From Syngnathus acus (Eukaryota > Chordata > Actinopteri > Syngnathiformes > Syngnathidae), in the NCBI RefSeq assembly GCF_901709675.1, contig NC_051102.1:8715412-8779411 (forward strand): 64,000 nt of DNA, written 5' to 3'. Of this stretch, positions 51,201 through 61,473 are shown piece by piece. Under the pieces are notes generated by a model, which saw only the letters and a list, made by a program, of their open reading frames with translations, made no database searches and was not told the DNA's origin. A program made the translations under genes and the position numbers. Numbering within the stretch: position 1 is the first letter of the stretch; every line of letters begins with the position of its first letter.

Positions 51201-52746
51201 CCTGACTTGCTCTGACTTGTGAGATCAGCAATATTTTTCTGACTAAAGACAGGCTACTGTAAATTTGTGGAGCCTCACCGGCTAGCCCAGGTCAAAACAG
51301 TCACAGTGAGTGTCCAAGATGAATAGATGTCATGAAAGTGACACCGTGGCCGGCAGCTATGAACGTTTTTCTTCTCAGGCTGATTCATGTAATTCTATAT
51401 GGGGTGATTCACTGCTTAAATTGTGTGGTTTTCCCTTTTTTTTTTCTCTTTGTCAGCCTTTGAATCACATTGACCTTGAATTACAAGAGGTAAACAAATG
51501 ACGACTTATTTTGCGGTCCGCCGAATGAGTCACGACGCATTGTTGTGGTTTGTTCGCTGCCGACTGGGAGTGGGCAAACTATGACAAACGCTGTCTAGAA
51601 CACGAAAATAGACACGAGTGCTTGCTTACCTGGCCGATACGTCTGTGAAATGCACAAAGGATGAAATGACGACGCCGATTCTCCCTTTGCCGCCCTAGAC
51701 GAGTCATCAAAATGCAAAAAACACAAAATGAAAGGCTTAGTCTGGAATTGAAAACACTTTTTTGCCCATTCAAAATAGAATCACACGGGGAATATTTGAA
51801 ATGAGATTTTAACATGATCCAAGCCAGGGGTGTCAAAGTCATTTTGTCACAACTGATAAATAACTCGTTTTGAAATCAGAGACTAGTAAAAACTGTTCAA
51901 CCTTTGAAAAAGTTAAATGGTAATAAAAATTGCGAGTAATGTCTTTTTTTAAACGTGAAGACACTTTGCAATTTTTGTATTGACATAAAGCCGACCAAAT
52001 ATAATTACACTCCGGGGCAAATTTGGCCCGCAGGCCATAGTTTGACATTCCTTCTTTAAGCTCATATCAGGGTAAAAATAAATGACCAAATTTTGTTTTT
52101 CATTGGCGATTACAAGGCGGGAACAAAAAAATATCCTTGTGAATACTCACCCTGCAGTGGATGACCACCACATGCAGCGGGTCGGCATTGAGCCAGCTCT
52201 CCATGGCTTTACAGATGGTGCAGATCTTATCTAGAGGCGGGGCGTGCATGTCAGGCCAGCCTGTATCCAAGGTCTGAAAACACACAACAGGTTGAATTCG
52301 GGCTAGTCCAATTTCAGAGACGGCAATTATTGTTCTGATGAAGACAATCAGAAAAACAGCAATTACGGCGCTGACGATGTATTTTTTTGCACGCCATGAG
52401 TGACCTCAAACCTTATTTACATACCTTTGGATTCATTCTTGACAGATCATGTCTTTTCTCTGACAGGTTGATAATCTGTGGAAAACGCAGGCAGTGAGTC
52501 AATCTGCGTTATTTTGATGATATAAATTACAGATGAGCTCAGCGTGAACAAAAAAAAAAAAAGTTGGTCAACACTTTTCAACAGCATTCGACTGACCAGG
52601 TAATTGTCTGCGTGCTTGGACTTGAGCATTCGTGTGACATCTTTGAGGTTGTGAGCGTAGATCTCTTCCAGGCATCCCCGAGGGAAGGACACGGCGATGA
52701 TGCGCTCCGTGATGTACGTCAGGTCCAGCTCGTATCCCTCCTCCAT
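38433..52746 (-). CDS. tns3: Tensin 3, about 26 coding exons, complete
   Basis: Focal-adhesion protein joining integrin tails, actin and phosphotyrosine signalling. Exons in transcript order: 52746-52597, 52475-52425, 52273-52151, 51694-51630, 50808-50725, 50646-50534, 50178-50118, 50038-49963, 49885-49756, 49659-49594, 49132-49019, 45740-44580, about 43504-43408, 43322-43207, 43103-43017, 42199-42088, 42015-41555, 41472-41386, 40884-40753, 39821-39726, 39421-39344, 39242-39165, 39078-38910, 38838-38770, 38680-38651, 38577-38433. All but the start of the exon at 43504 rest on clear acceptors and phase, giving about 1316 residues (human about 1445). Order: PTP-like, C2, long disordered linker, SH2, PTB. 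The start [20 protein letters not shown] matches the human TNS3 start; a 5' UTR acceptor lies at 52764. A short exon between 49019 and 45740 could be missing, since the HTQGP-type segment of mammalian TNS3 was not found. Confidence 0.95.
39344..41472 (-). CDS. tns3: tns3 SH2 domain exons
   Basis: Exons 41472-41386, 40884-40753, 39821-39726 and 39421-39344. Begins [20 protein letters not shown] and continues to [20 protein letters not shown], where the arginine of the FLVR-type motif (about R1066) that binds phosphotyrosine is intact. [19 protein letters not shown] and [20 protein letters not shown] close the domain. Confidence 0.95.
39506..39690. repeat. Two-copy tandem duplication, period 115 bp, in a tns3 intron
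   Basis: GTTTGGGAAATCTTG starts at 39511 and 39626; both copies continue through AATGCACCC/GATGCACCC and CTTGAACGCCAGAGGGCAGC. The block lies between the SH2 exons at 39421 and 39726. Confidence 0.85.
41555..43504 (-). CDS. tns3: tns3 linker exons upstream of SH2
   Basis: Exons about 43504-43408, 43322-43207, 43103-43017, 42199-42088 and 42015-41555. Serine/proline-rich disordered sequence with tensin-3 landmarks: [14 protein letters not shown] across the 43207/43103 junction, [10 protein letters not shown], and [20 protein letters not shown] in the largest exon. The 43207 donor (GTCTGT) and the 43408 donor (GTACAT) are weak but fixed by phase. The 5' border at 43504 is a guess chosen because the phase fits (TCTAAG then CCGTC). 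Confidence 0.8.
44580..45740 (-). CDS. tns3: tns3 large central exon (386 codons)
   Basis: Single exon, phase 1 on both sides, encoding most of the disordered region. Landmarks shared with mammalian TNS3 are [78 protein letters not shown] and the helix [17 protein letters not shown] short polyasparagine run (six residues) precedes the last helix. Confidence 0.95.
48739..48980. mobile_element. TA-flanked miniature element with ~28-bp inverted repeats (Tc1-like)
   Basis: Left end CCGTATTTTCCGCACTATAA and the reverse complement of the right end, CTGTATTTTCCGCACTATAA, agree except at one base and continue to GGCGCACC. TA dinucleotides flank both ends, as for Tc1/mariner-type insertions. The interior repeats ATAAGGCGCACC several times. 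It lies in the tns3 intron between 45740 and 49019. The superfamily is inferred from the TA flank only. Confidence 0.75.
49019..50646 (-). CDS. tns3: tns3 C2 domain exons
   Basis: Exons 50646-50534, 50178-50118, 50038-49963, 49885-49756, 49659-49594 and 49132-49019. Read from [100 protein letters not shown] and [17 protein letters not shown], all tensin C2 landmarks. The donor at 50533 reads GTTAAA, a weak site fixed by phase. Confidence 0.94.
50725..52746 (-). CDS. tns3: tns3 N-terminal PTP-like domain exons
   Basis: Exons 52746-52597, 52475-52425, 52273-52151, 51694-51630 and 50808-50725. The PTEN-like phosphatase fold shows [36 protein letters not shown] and the signature HCRGGKGRIG across the 52151/51694 junction, which matches HC-x2-G-x2-R with the nucleophile cysteine at about residue 107. 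[20 protein letters not shown] follows. Unlike tensin 1, where the cysteine is replaced, the active-site loop is intact. Confidence 0.95.
51825..52052. mobile_element. Degraded hAT miniature element, same family as 58256-58506
   Basis: Starts CAGGGGTGTCAAAGTCA and ends with GGCCATAGTTTGACATTCC. The interior ATAAATAACTCGTTTTGAAA and ACTAGTAAAAACTG match the element at 58256-58506 in the same order. No clear target duplication remains. It sits in the tns3 intron between exons 52151 and 51694. Confidence 0.65.
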
Positions 52747-52764
52747 GTTGAAAGCGAGGTTCTC

Positions 52765-55554
52765 CTGTCACAAGAGACCCGATGAATCGATCGCCGCCGC
52801 AGGTAACTTGGCTCGAGTCAATATTTGATGATCAAAGTCCTCGCTGCTTGTCATTGTGTCCCAGTTTCTCGCCGCTATACTTGGAGATTGACCTCAAAAG
52901 CAGATTGCGTGGCGAGTAGGCGTGTTTGCACAGTAACCGTCGTCATCTTAGCAATGGAGCGACTTGTTTATTTGGAAAGATTAAAAGCACTTATCTGCGA
53001 CGCTGCAACGAGATATTTAATAGCGGTGAGATGACAGCAACAAGTCAGCAGGTGAAAAAAGAAAAAAAAAAAGCTCTAGTTGAAACATGTTGGCCAGAGT
53101 GTATGGCGTCTTAGTGATGAGCTCATGACAAGACACTTCCTGGCCTAGGCAAGAAAAAGCAAAGGCCAAAAATACCTTTCAAAAGTTGTCAACAAAAACA
53201 CAATTTATCATTCTTATTGTGTTGGCCTTAGCAAGGTGAGTGCTGCAAAACAATTTAAGAATTTGATCAAAGTTTGTTTTCTTGAAGGTTCACCCTGCTT
53301 TTTTTTTTTTAATTGTTTCAAACTTTACAGTGTGAAAGATCATTCATGTTTTATTGTGTTACAGCCTCCCGACAAATAGCCCTTATCTTTTGCTAAAAAG
53401 TCGTTTTTAAAAAGGCGGGGCTTCCTTTCAACGTTGCAAGGATTGAGACGAATTCATTCACACACAGCCAATTGAAGTAAGTGTACTCTCATATTTGTCA
53501 CATTTTATGAGCGAGATGAAATCATGAATCCCTTGACACCGGCGGCATTTCTTGATAAAAGACGATCCAAAGACTGGATCCAACAAGCACGCAAACAGTT
53601 TCACATTTCCAAATGAAGCGAAACGATATCATCATCCTTCTCATGTGACCTTCTGATTGTTAACTATGATGAAACTATTGACAGTCAAGAATGTGTTTGA
53701 CAGTCAATTGTGAAATGACCGCAGGCTACATCCCGGCCGGCGCTTTGAAGGGGGCCCGGGAGGGAGCCAACCGTTTCAGACCGGCCCAATGAAAGAACCC
53801 GTGTGTCTGAAGAGGTCATCGCTCCGGGAAACTTTGGTGAGTGTGTATGAAAGCCTGGCTGAAAGGAAAAAAATGTCAACTAATGGTAAATTAATGAACA
53901 GTAGTTAGGGTCGATCTAGCTTTGTACTTTTTGGGATGTGTCAAAGATTAGATTAGATTACAATCTAAGCAACACTTAACCTCTGTGCGACCCGCTGTTG
54001 TGAAAGTATCTTGTTTATACGCAGAGACGAAAGGTTGAGGAAGGTTGGATTTAATTCCACACCTCTAGTCAGTTATCTCTTTATGGCCATTGCGACACTC
54101 CTACAAAACTAATGTTTCAAAGTCTGGAACTGATTGGACTTAAGCTCCGCACCATCAAGACATGACTATAATCAATCGGAATTCTTGACAATCCATTAGA
54201 ATCAATTAGCTACCGACCCCAATCTAACCTGGCCGAGATAACGAAATGTTTGCCGTCACAAACTATTGTCCAACTAAGCAATAAGAAAATCAATGGTAAA
54301 TTGCCACAGCCCTTATCCGAGACCACGACGTCTCCCATTCATCAGCCCGAGCCGACACGAGCGACTTGCCCCGGCACGCACTGCAGATAATTGCTCTTTA
54401 ATTTGCTCCCACTGCTTTTGTTCTGCTATGAGGCGCAACATTAGCTCACAAGGGGCACAAGACGTTTTGCTAAGGAGCTCAAATCCCAAGGCCACCCATG
54501 GCACTCCTGGCAGGGGAGCCAGCCTAGGCAAAGGTCGAAGAACATAAAAAAAAAAAAAAAAAAGTGATCGGGTCTGCTCCCAACAAGCTGCGGCAGGATG
54601 TTTGGGGGATTTGGGTGTGTCTGGCTCACGCCACTCTTTGCCCTGCAGGTACATTTGGACTCAAGCCTTGTCCTCAATCCATGCATCTAAAAGTGTAAAA
54701 GCTTCAGAAAAGAGAAGCAATGTAAACAAAGCTCTATTCAGGAGCCCCGCCCTGTCACCTGGCCATCATTTGTTTTGTTTTTTTCCATGGAATATTCCAC
54801 ACTTCCCATTCCCGAACGTCGGCAACTCGTTGAATCACGGCCTTTTGTTTGTTTTCATTTTTGGAAGTTCATTGTGATGACAAAAGTTGGCAAGAACTTT
54901 GCATACTTGGCCGTCTTGGTGAATGAGACTGGCTTGAATCGCGTAGATGTTTGTTTGTGTCTGAGTTTGCCGGTTGCTACATGCGTCGACAAGCTGGCTG
55001 GCTGTGTTTTCCATCACCGACGGCAATGTGGTCATCATCGTGCCAGATTATTTCTGCATACTCGGGGGAAGCAAGCTGAATGTCTGAGAAACTTTTTACA
55101 TAACGTGTTAGTCGTGAACTGAGTTCAAATCCCATCTAAATGTTTTTATTGTCACGATTAAACCTGCGGTTTGGGAGCTAAGAGGCGGGTAAAAAAAAAA
55201 TAATCTCCATTATCCCAAACGCAGATAGTTTTACCGAGCAAGGGCTCCGTCTTGCCAATTTGTGAGTCATGCGGCATTTTTAGCCCAATTAAAGAAAAGT
55301 GCGATTCCACCGCAAACCTGCTGACATATGAAAGCAATCTCAGGGGTCCAACGACTTCAATCAATCAAACTCCAAGAAAGCTGACATGATTCAAATACAC
55401 TTGTTAGTGTGGGGCCCATGGTGATTTTGCCATGTTATTTTTTTTAATTACTTTGTGATGTTTCTGAACACGTTATATGCCGTTATATGTAAATAGTACT
55501 GTATGGTATCAGTGGCGAATATTTGGGTATTTCAATAAGGCACCTGGGACAACT
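52765..55554. other. Upstream of the first tns3 coding exon; no gene seen
   Basis: Presumably tns3 5' intron sequence, because the coding exon has a splice acceptor at 52764 and so needs an upstream non-coding exon. No exon, promoter or family motif is recognisable here on either strand. Confidence 0.5.
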
Positions 55555-55567
55555 ACGGGGGTCCTCA

Positions 55568-55849
55568 GTATCCGGAAGTCGTTGACCGTGAGCGGGAGTT
55601 TCGCCGGGTCGTGACTGTAACTGCCACTGTTGTGTGTGTTTCAGGTAAGTAAATCTGTTGAAAAGTTGATGATCAGAACTTGTAATACTGCTAGTAGTCT
55701 GAGCTAATTATTGATTGAGAATATGATACATACGATTACGGTTGTACAATGTATAATTTTGCGTATAACAGGGACAGTGTGATGTTTGTAACGTATTCGG
55801 AGTACCCGGAAGTAGTTGACAGTTAGCGGGAGTTTCGCCGGGTCGTGAC
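55568..55849. repeat. Left copies of the unit flanking the telomere-like array
   Basis: The string GAGCGGGAGTTTCGCCGGGT occurs at about 55590 and 55827, and again at about 59020. The longer unit 55679-55849 (CTTGTAATACTGCTAGTAG onward) is about 95% like 58874-59045. The first copy continues into TGTAACTGCCACTGTTGTGT as does the right-hand copy. Confidence 0.85.
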
Positions 55850-56020
55850 TAGGGGTGTAAATCGCGGGTTTTGTAACGATCAAAATAAAGTCGCGTCTAA
55901 TGTCCGAGGTCAAAAACGGCGATATACGTAGATCGATGTTTATGTTTAGCATCGATGCCTACAAATCATAGAGCATTATATCGATTAATCGATGTGTATC
56001 GATGAATCGTTACACCCCTA
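55850..56020. mobile_element. hAT-like miniature element, left border of the telomere-like array
   Basis: TAGGGGTGTAA at the left and TTACACCCCTA at the right are perfect inverted repeats; ATCGATGAATCGTTACACCC at the right is the well-known end of a common fish hAT miniature family. No target duplication is visible because the array abuts it. Confidence 0.7.
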
Positions 56021-58541
56021 CTAATTAGGGTTTCAAACTAGGGTTAGGGTTTCCGACTAGGGTTTTAAACCAAGGTTAGGGTTTCAAACTAGGTTTTAAA
56101 GCTAGGGTTAGGGTTTCCAACGAGGCTTTCAAACTACTTTTAGGGTTTCTAAGATTAGGGTTTCTAACTAGGCTTTCAAAACTAAGGTTAGGGTTTTCGA
56201 CTAGGGTTTCCAAAATTAGGGTTAGGATTAGGGTTGGGGTTAGGGTTTCTAACTAGGCTTTCAAAACTAGGGTTAGGGTTAGAGTTAGGGTTAGGGTTAG
56301 GGTTAGAGTTAGTTAGAGTTAGGGTTAGGGTTAGGGTTACTAACTAGGCTTTCAAAACTAGGGTTAGGGTTTCTAACTAGGCTTTCAAAACTAGGGTTAG
56401 GGTTTCCGACTAGGGTTTCCAAGGAGTTTTGCCATCGCTAATTAGGGTTTCAAACTAGGCTCAGGGTTTCCGACTAGGGTTTTAAACCAAGGTTAGGGTT
56501 TCAAACTAGGTTTTAAAGCTAGGGTTAGGGTTTCCAACGAGGGTTTCAAACTACTTTTAGGGTTTCTAAGATTGGGGTTTCTAACTAGGCTTTCAAAACT
56601 AGGGTTAGGGTTTTCGACTAGGGTTTCCAAAGTTAGGGTTAGGGTTAGGATTAGGGTTGGGGTTAGGGTTTTTAACTAGGCTTTCAAAACTAGGGTTAGA
56701 GTTAGAGTTAGGGTTAGGGTTAGGGTTAGGGTTAGGGTTAGAGTTAGGGTTACTAACTAGGCTTTCAAAACTAGGGTTAGGGTTAGGGTTTCTAACTAGG
56801 CTTTCAAAACTAGGGTTAGGGTTTCCGACTAGGGTTTCCAAAGAGTTTTGCCATCGCTAATTAGGGTTTCAAACTAGGCTCAGGGCTTCCGACTAGGGTT
56901 TTAAACCAAGGTTAGGGTTTCAAACTAGGTTTTAAAGCTAGGGTTAGGGTTTCCAACGAGGGTTTCAAACTACTTTTAGGGTTACTAAGATTGGGGTTTC
57001 TAACTAGGCTTTCAAAACTAGGGTTAGGGTTTTCAACTAGGGTTTCCAAAGTTAGGGTTAGGGTTAGGGTTGGGGTTAGGGTTTCTAACTAGGCTTTCAA
57101 AACTAGGGTTAGAGTTAGAGTTAGGGTTAGGGTTAGGGTTAGAGTTAGGGTTAGGGTTAGAGTTAGAGTTAGGGTTAGGGTTAGGGTCAGGGTTAGGGTT
57201 ACTAACTAGGCTTTCAAAACTAGGGTTAGGGTTAGGGTTTCTAACTAGGCTTTCAAAACTAGGGTTAGAGTTAGGGTTAGGGTTAGGGTTAGGGTTAGAG
57301 TTAGAGTTAGAGTTAGAGTTAGGGTTAGGGTTAGAGTTAGGGTTAGGGTTAGGGTTAGGGTCAGGGTTAGGGTTACTAACTAGGCTTTCAAAACTAGGGT
57401 TAGAGTTAGGGTTAGGGTTAGAGTTAGAGTTAGAGTTAGGGTTAGGGTTAGAGTTAGAGTTAGGGTTAGGGTCAGGGTTAGGGTTACTAACTAGGCTTTC
57501 AAAACTAGGGTTAGGGTTAGGGTTTCTAACTAGGCTTTCAAAACTAGGGTTAGGGTTTCCGACTAGGGTTTCCAAGGAGTTTTGCCATCGCTAATTAGGG
57601 TTTCAAACTAGGCTCAGGGTTTCCGACTAGGGTTTTAAACCAAGGTTAGGGTTTCAACTAGGTTTTAAAGCTAGGGTTAGGGTTTCCAACGAGGGTTTCA
57701 AACTACTTTTAGGGTTTCTAAGATTAGGGTTTCTAACTAGGCTTCCAAAACGAGGGTTAGGGTTTCCGACCAGGGTTTCCAAGGAGTTTTGCCATTGCTA
57801 TTTAGGGTTTCAAACTAGGGTTAGGGTTTCCGACTAGGGTTTTAAACAAAGGTTAGGGTTACAAACTTGGTTTTAATGCTAGGGTTAGGGTTTCCAACGA
57901 GGGTTTCAAACTACTTTTATGGTTTCTAAGATCAGGGTTTCTAACTAGGCTTTCAAAACTAGGGTTAGGGTTTCCGACCAAGGTTTCCAAGGAGTTTTGC
58001 CATCGCTAATTAAAGTTTCAAACAAGGGGTACGGTTTCCGACTAGGGTTTTAAACCAAGCTTAGGGTTACAAACTAGGTTTTAAAGCTAAGGTTAGGGTT
58101 TCCAACGAGGGTTTCAAACTACTTTTAGGGTTTCTAAGATTGGGGTTTCTAACTAGGCTTTCAAAACGAGGGTTAGCGTTTCCGACCAGGGTTTCCAAGG
58201 AGTTTTGCCATTGCTAATTAGGGTTTCAAGCTAGGGTTAGGGTTTCCGACTAGGGCAGGGGTGTCAAACTCATTTTTTTCGCGGGCCGCATTGTAGTCAT
58301 AGTTTCTTTCGGAGGGCCATTATGACTGTCAACCCAAATAAATGTATGAGCACCTCATATTATATACAGTATACGCTACAAAACAAACTGACAAATAACT
58401 CGTTTTCAAATCAAACTAGTAAAAAATGGTCAAATATATTCGCGGGCCACATAAAATGGTGTGGCGGGCCATATCTGGCCCCCGGGCCTTGAGTTTGACA
58501 CCTGTGGACTAGGGTTTTAAATCAAGGTTAGGGTTACAAAC
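56021..58541. repeat. Degenerate telomere-like (TTAGGG)n higher-order array
   Basis: About 2.3 kb of TTAGGG-type repeat (plus its inserted element) in which runs of pure GGGTTA alternate with variants such as GGGTTTCCGACTAGGGTTT and AACTAGGCTTTCAAAACTAG. A landmark, GAGTTTTGCCATCGCTAATT, recurs at 56424, 56843, 57577, 57784, 57992 and 58200; the last three spacings are 207, 208 and 208 bases, so the basic unit is about 208 bp and earlier units have been lengthened by extra TTAGGG runs. Long open frames over it on both strands (LGLGLELG or NPNPNSNP) are periodicity artefacts. Confidence 0.95.
58256..58506. mobile_element. hAT miniature element inserted in the array, with perfect 8-bp target duplication
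   Basis: Ends CAGGGGTGTCAAACTCA and (reverse complement of the right end) CACAGGTGTCAAACTCA match at 15 of 17 positions. The octamer GACTAGGG is present on both sides (58248-58255 and 58507-58514), exactly the sequence expected in the array. Removing the element restores an uninterrupted GACTAGGGTTTTAAA array unit. The family is related to 51825-52052. Confidence 0.92.
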
Positions 58542-58873
58542 TAGGGGTGTAAATCGCGGGTTTTGTAACGATACGATATCATATCGATACAAAGAACCAC
58601 GATACGATATTTGCCGATATCTTAAAGCCTGCTGTGATTCATTCACGATACATCACGATATAGTGCTCTACGATCGATATAGAACAATGTCCTGATTTAT
58701 AACAATTCATACGCAAAATCAACAACGTACTGCAAACTCTTTATTTAGGAAATTACAAAGTGCTTCCAAACGAATGACTTGAAGCCCAAAGCGGAGCGAA
58801 TTTCCTCGTCTTCTTGGACTAGCCATAGCACCAGCCCAGGAGCCGCGTGTATCGATGAATCGTTACACCCCTA
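58542..58873. mobile_element. hAT-like miniature element, right border of the array (332 bp)
   Basis: TAGGGGTGTAAATCGCGGGT at the left matches the start of the element at 55850; TATCGATGAATCGTTACACC at the right matches its end. Same orientation as the left element, with a longer interior rich in ATCGATA/GATATCG motifs. Confidence 0.8.
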
Positions 58874-59095
58874 CTTGTAATACTGCTGGTAGTCCGAGCT
58901 AATTATTGATTGAGAATATGATGCATACGGTTACGGTTGTACAATGTATAATTTTGCGTATAACATGGACAGTGTGATGTTTGTAACGTATTTTGAGTAC
59001 CCGGAAGTAGTTGACAGTGAGCGGGAGTTTCGCCGGGTCGTTACTGTAACTGCCACTGTTGTGTGTGTGTTTCAGTAAATATATTACTTTAACAA
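58874..59095. repeat. Right copy of the flanking unit
   Basis: 58874-59045 is a direct repeat of 55679-55849 with few differences, then continues TGTAACTGCCACTGTTGTGT as in the first left copy. The unit therefore brackets the array and both border elements. Confidence 0.9.
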
Positions 59096-61421
59096 CAAAC
59101 CCAGCATGCGTGGAGTGATTCGCGTCCATGCGTGCGACACATTAGGCTTTAATGTGAGCTCCATTTGCGGCTTGCATCGGTTAAACAATAAATAATTTAA
59201 ATCGAACTTTTCTGGAGGTTGAAAAAAAAAATGGATCAATCAACATTGTGGAACTAGAGTAAATGTTTTTGTGTTGTAGTTCTAGACTCTTGTTTACATG
59301 GGAGTATGTCGGGAAGAGGCAGGAAGCGGTCGGGACGGCTATTTTTCACCGCTCAGTCAGACATAAACAAGAGCGCACATCTCAGGGAGCTTGTTTAGTT
59401 GCATGATTGCGTAACGTGCCGTGTTGGAAACAGTCAAATCTGGTGATTGATTGTAAAACAGGAAAAAAGATTTTTGTTGCCATGTTTTCGAAGAATCGCC
59501 TTCTTTTACTACTACTCCTTCTGTAAAACTTGAATTAGTTGTCTTCTATGTCATTTTGGTTATGTGTCACGTCAAGCGCACCATTCGCTAAAAACACTTG
59601 ACGTTTATTTTTCCTTGTCATGTGTGAGCTTTCTTGTTCACACTTAGAAAATCGGAGGCCAAGTGATGTTGAGAATCTGGTTTTGTGTAGCAGCACTTAA
59701 ATGATTGTGATACCCCAAAAAAAGGAATGACAGATTTATCAATCTAATTTTTTTCTCCCAAAAATAAATGAAGAAAAAAAAATCCCATCATAATCACAGC
59801 ATTCCTTAAAATCAAAGCTGACAGGAATTTCTTGACTCCTGATAGTTCAAATCAAAGAATGGCCTAAGTGGCTGTGATTAGCATCATTATTCCTCCAAAT
59901 GTCTTCATACTTGGCAGCAGTCTTTGTCTCAAACTGCAGGAAAGCATGCTCAAAGTGACATAATGGGATCATTATAAGGCCAGAATTCGGTCCTGCCTTT
60001 TCCTGTCATGTCCTCAGGCAGGCTCGCACCCATTTGGAACTAAACAAATCCATAAAAAAAAGCCACATATTGGGAGAAGTTTTTATTTTTAGCAAGTTTA
60101 TAAGCTGGAAGCCTAACATGTATTTGTCACACATTTTTTATGAACGGAGGGGAAGAAAAACAACACAGGCCTCACTCTGGGGGGAGGAAGAAGAAAAAAA
60201 AAGCCAGCCTGGTGGTTGCCTTAGTACTCCCTCATTATCCGTTCCTATCCCAAGGTCATGGTGGAATGTGTCCCGAAATGGATTTACATTCCCACTCTCC
60301 CTCCATGTTCATCTCAAGCATTTCTTGGTCCTTCCGCTCACTTTAATGGCTTTCACATGGCAGCCAAGTGGCGGCAAGTCCTTTTACCAAACTTACGGTG
60401 CTTTATCGTAAAATCATTTGTCTCTTTTAGCCATCTTGTAGCATTTGCATTTCTCCAACGCCGGCAACAAAAGCCGTAATTGGCGGCTTAACATTTTTTT
60501 TCTCCCGTCTTGCTCGGCCTCTAATTAATGTTGAAATAATGACGCGTGAGGAGGGTGAAGATGGAGGCATGCGGCTCATTCGAACTTCCATGGAACGAGT
60601 GACGTCAAAATGATGGCTTGCCCGAGGCTGACGTGTGCGCCAAAGATGATTTAGCAATAGATCCGAGTAAACACCGAAGAGACTCGGTCTCATTTGGAAC
60701 GTCCGGCTAAGTCATCCACAATAATGGCTGCACGTGGTACACATTATGAGCTGCGCCCAACATTGCACCGAAGCATGGAAGCAAAAGTCACGGAGTGTGA
60801 ACGTTCAAGAGTGGCATGGCGAAGCGTTTTCTTCGGCTTTTATACAGGGTCTGCTAAATTTATGGGGGAAAAAATGACAATCTATTGAGAATAGTGGAAA
60901 CGGACCAGAGGAACTTAGGCAACTTTTAATGCAAACAAACACAACTTGTATTTTGCTAACTATTTATAACTAATGTAATAGATACATAACTATTGGCATT
61001 CATGGCGAGGATATTAGTTAGCACAACAAAGCAAGCAATTTGTTTGCTCCAAAACTATTTGGGGACAACTCTTATTTTTTTATAAGAAAAAATAGAACCA
61101 ATTTTAGTTAAAATATTTAGTTGACTTGCCAAACTTAATTTAATTTTTTTTTAAATTAGAGTTCGTTGTGAAATTTTAAGTCCACACAACTTTTTTTACA
61201 GTGTAGTTATGGTGGCCTCATTTAATGCTTGCAAGGGCTCGAATATGGCCCGCGGGCCCTAGGTTTCCCACCTCTACTTTAAGAGGTCAGGCTGACAGGC
61301 ATACTTTCCAATAACAAGGCTAAAAAAAAACTTTCACAAAGTGTGCTCAGTTTGAATGACTCCCTTCTCTGTCCTCAGACTCCTGTTGAAAGTAGTGAAC
61401 GAATACACACACGCGCGCACA

Positions 61422-61473
<52 letters not shown>

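Noticed and set aside
57033-57594. Long open frames on both strands (about 175-180 codons) reading NPNPNSNP or LGLGLELG, plus shorter ones at 56605-56860
   Set aside because: They are forced by the 6-base periodicity of the TTAGGG-type array; no start context, splice site or non-repetitive part.
56021-58541. CRISPR-like regular repeats
   Set aside because: Vertebrate DNA, and the periodicity is that of a telomere-like satellite, not repeats with unique spacers.
55704-59129. Minus-strand frame shared by the two flanking units (…DPAKLPLTVNYFRVL…)
   Set aside because: Conserved because the DNA units are recent duplicates; no known motif, no promoter or splice signals. Worth revisiting only if the unit proves to be transcribed.
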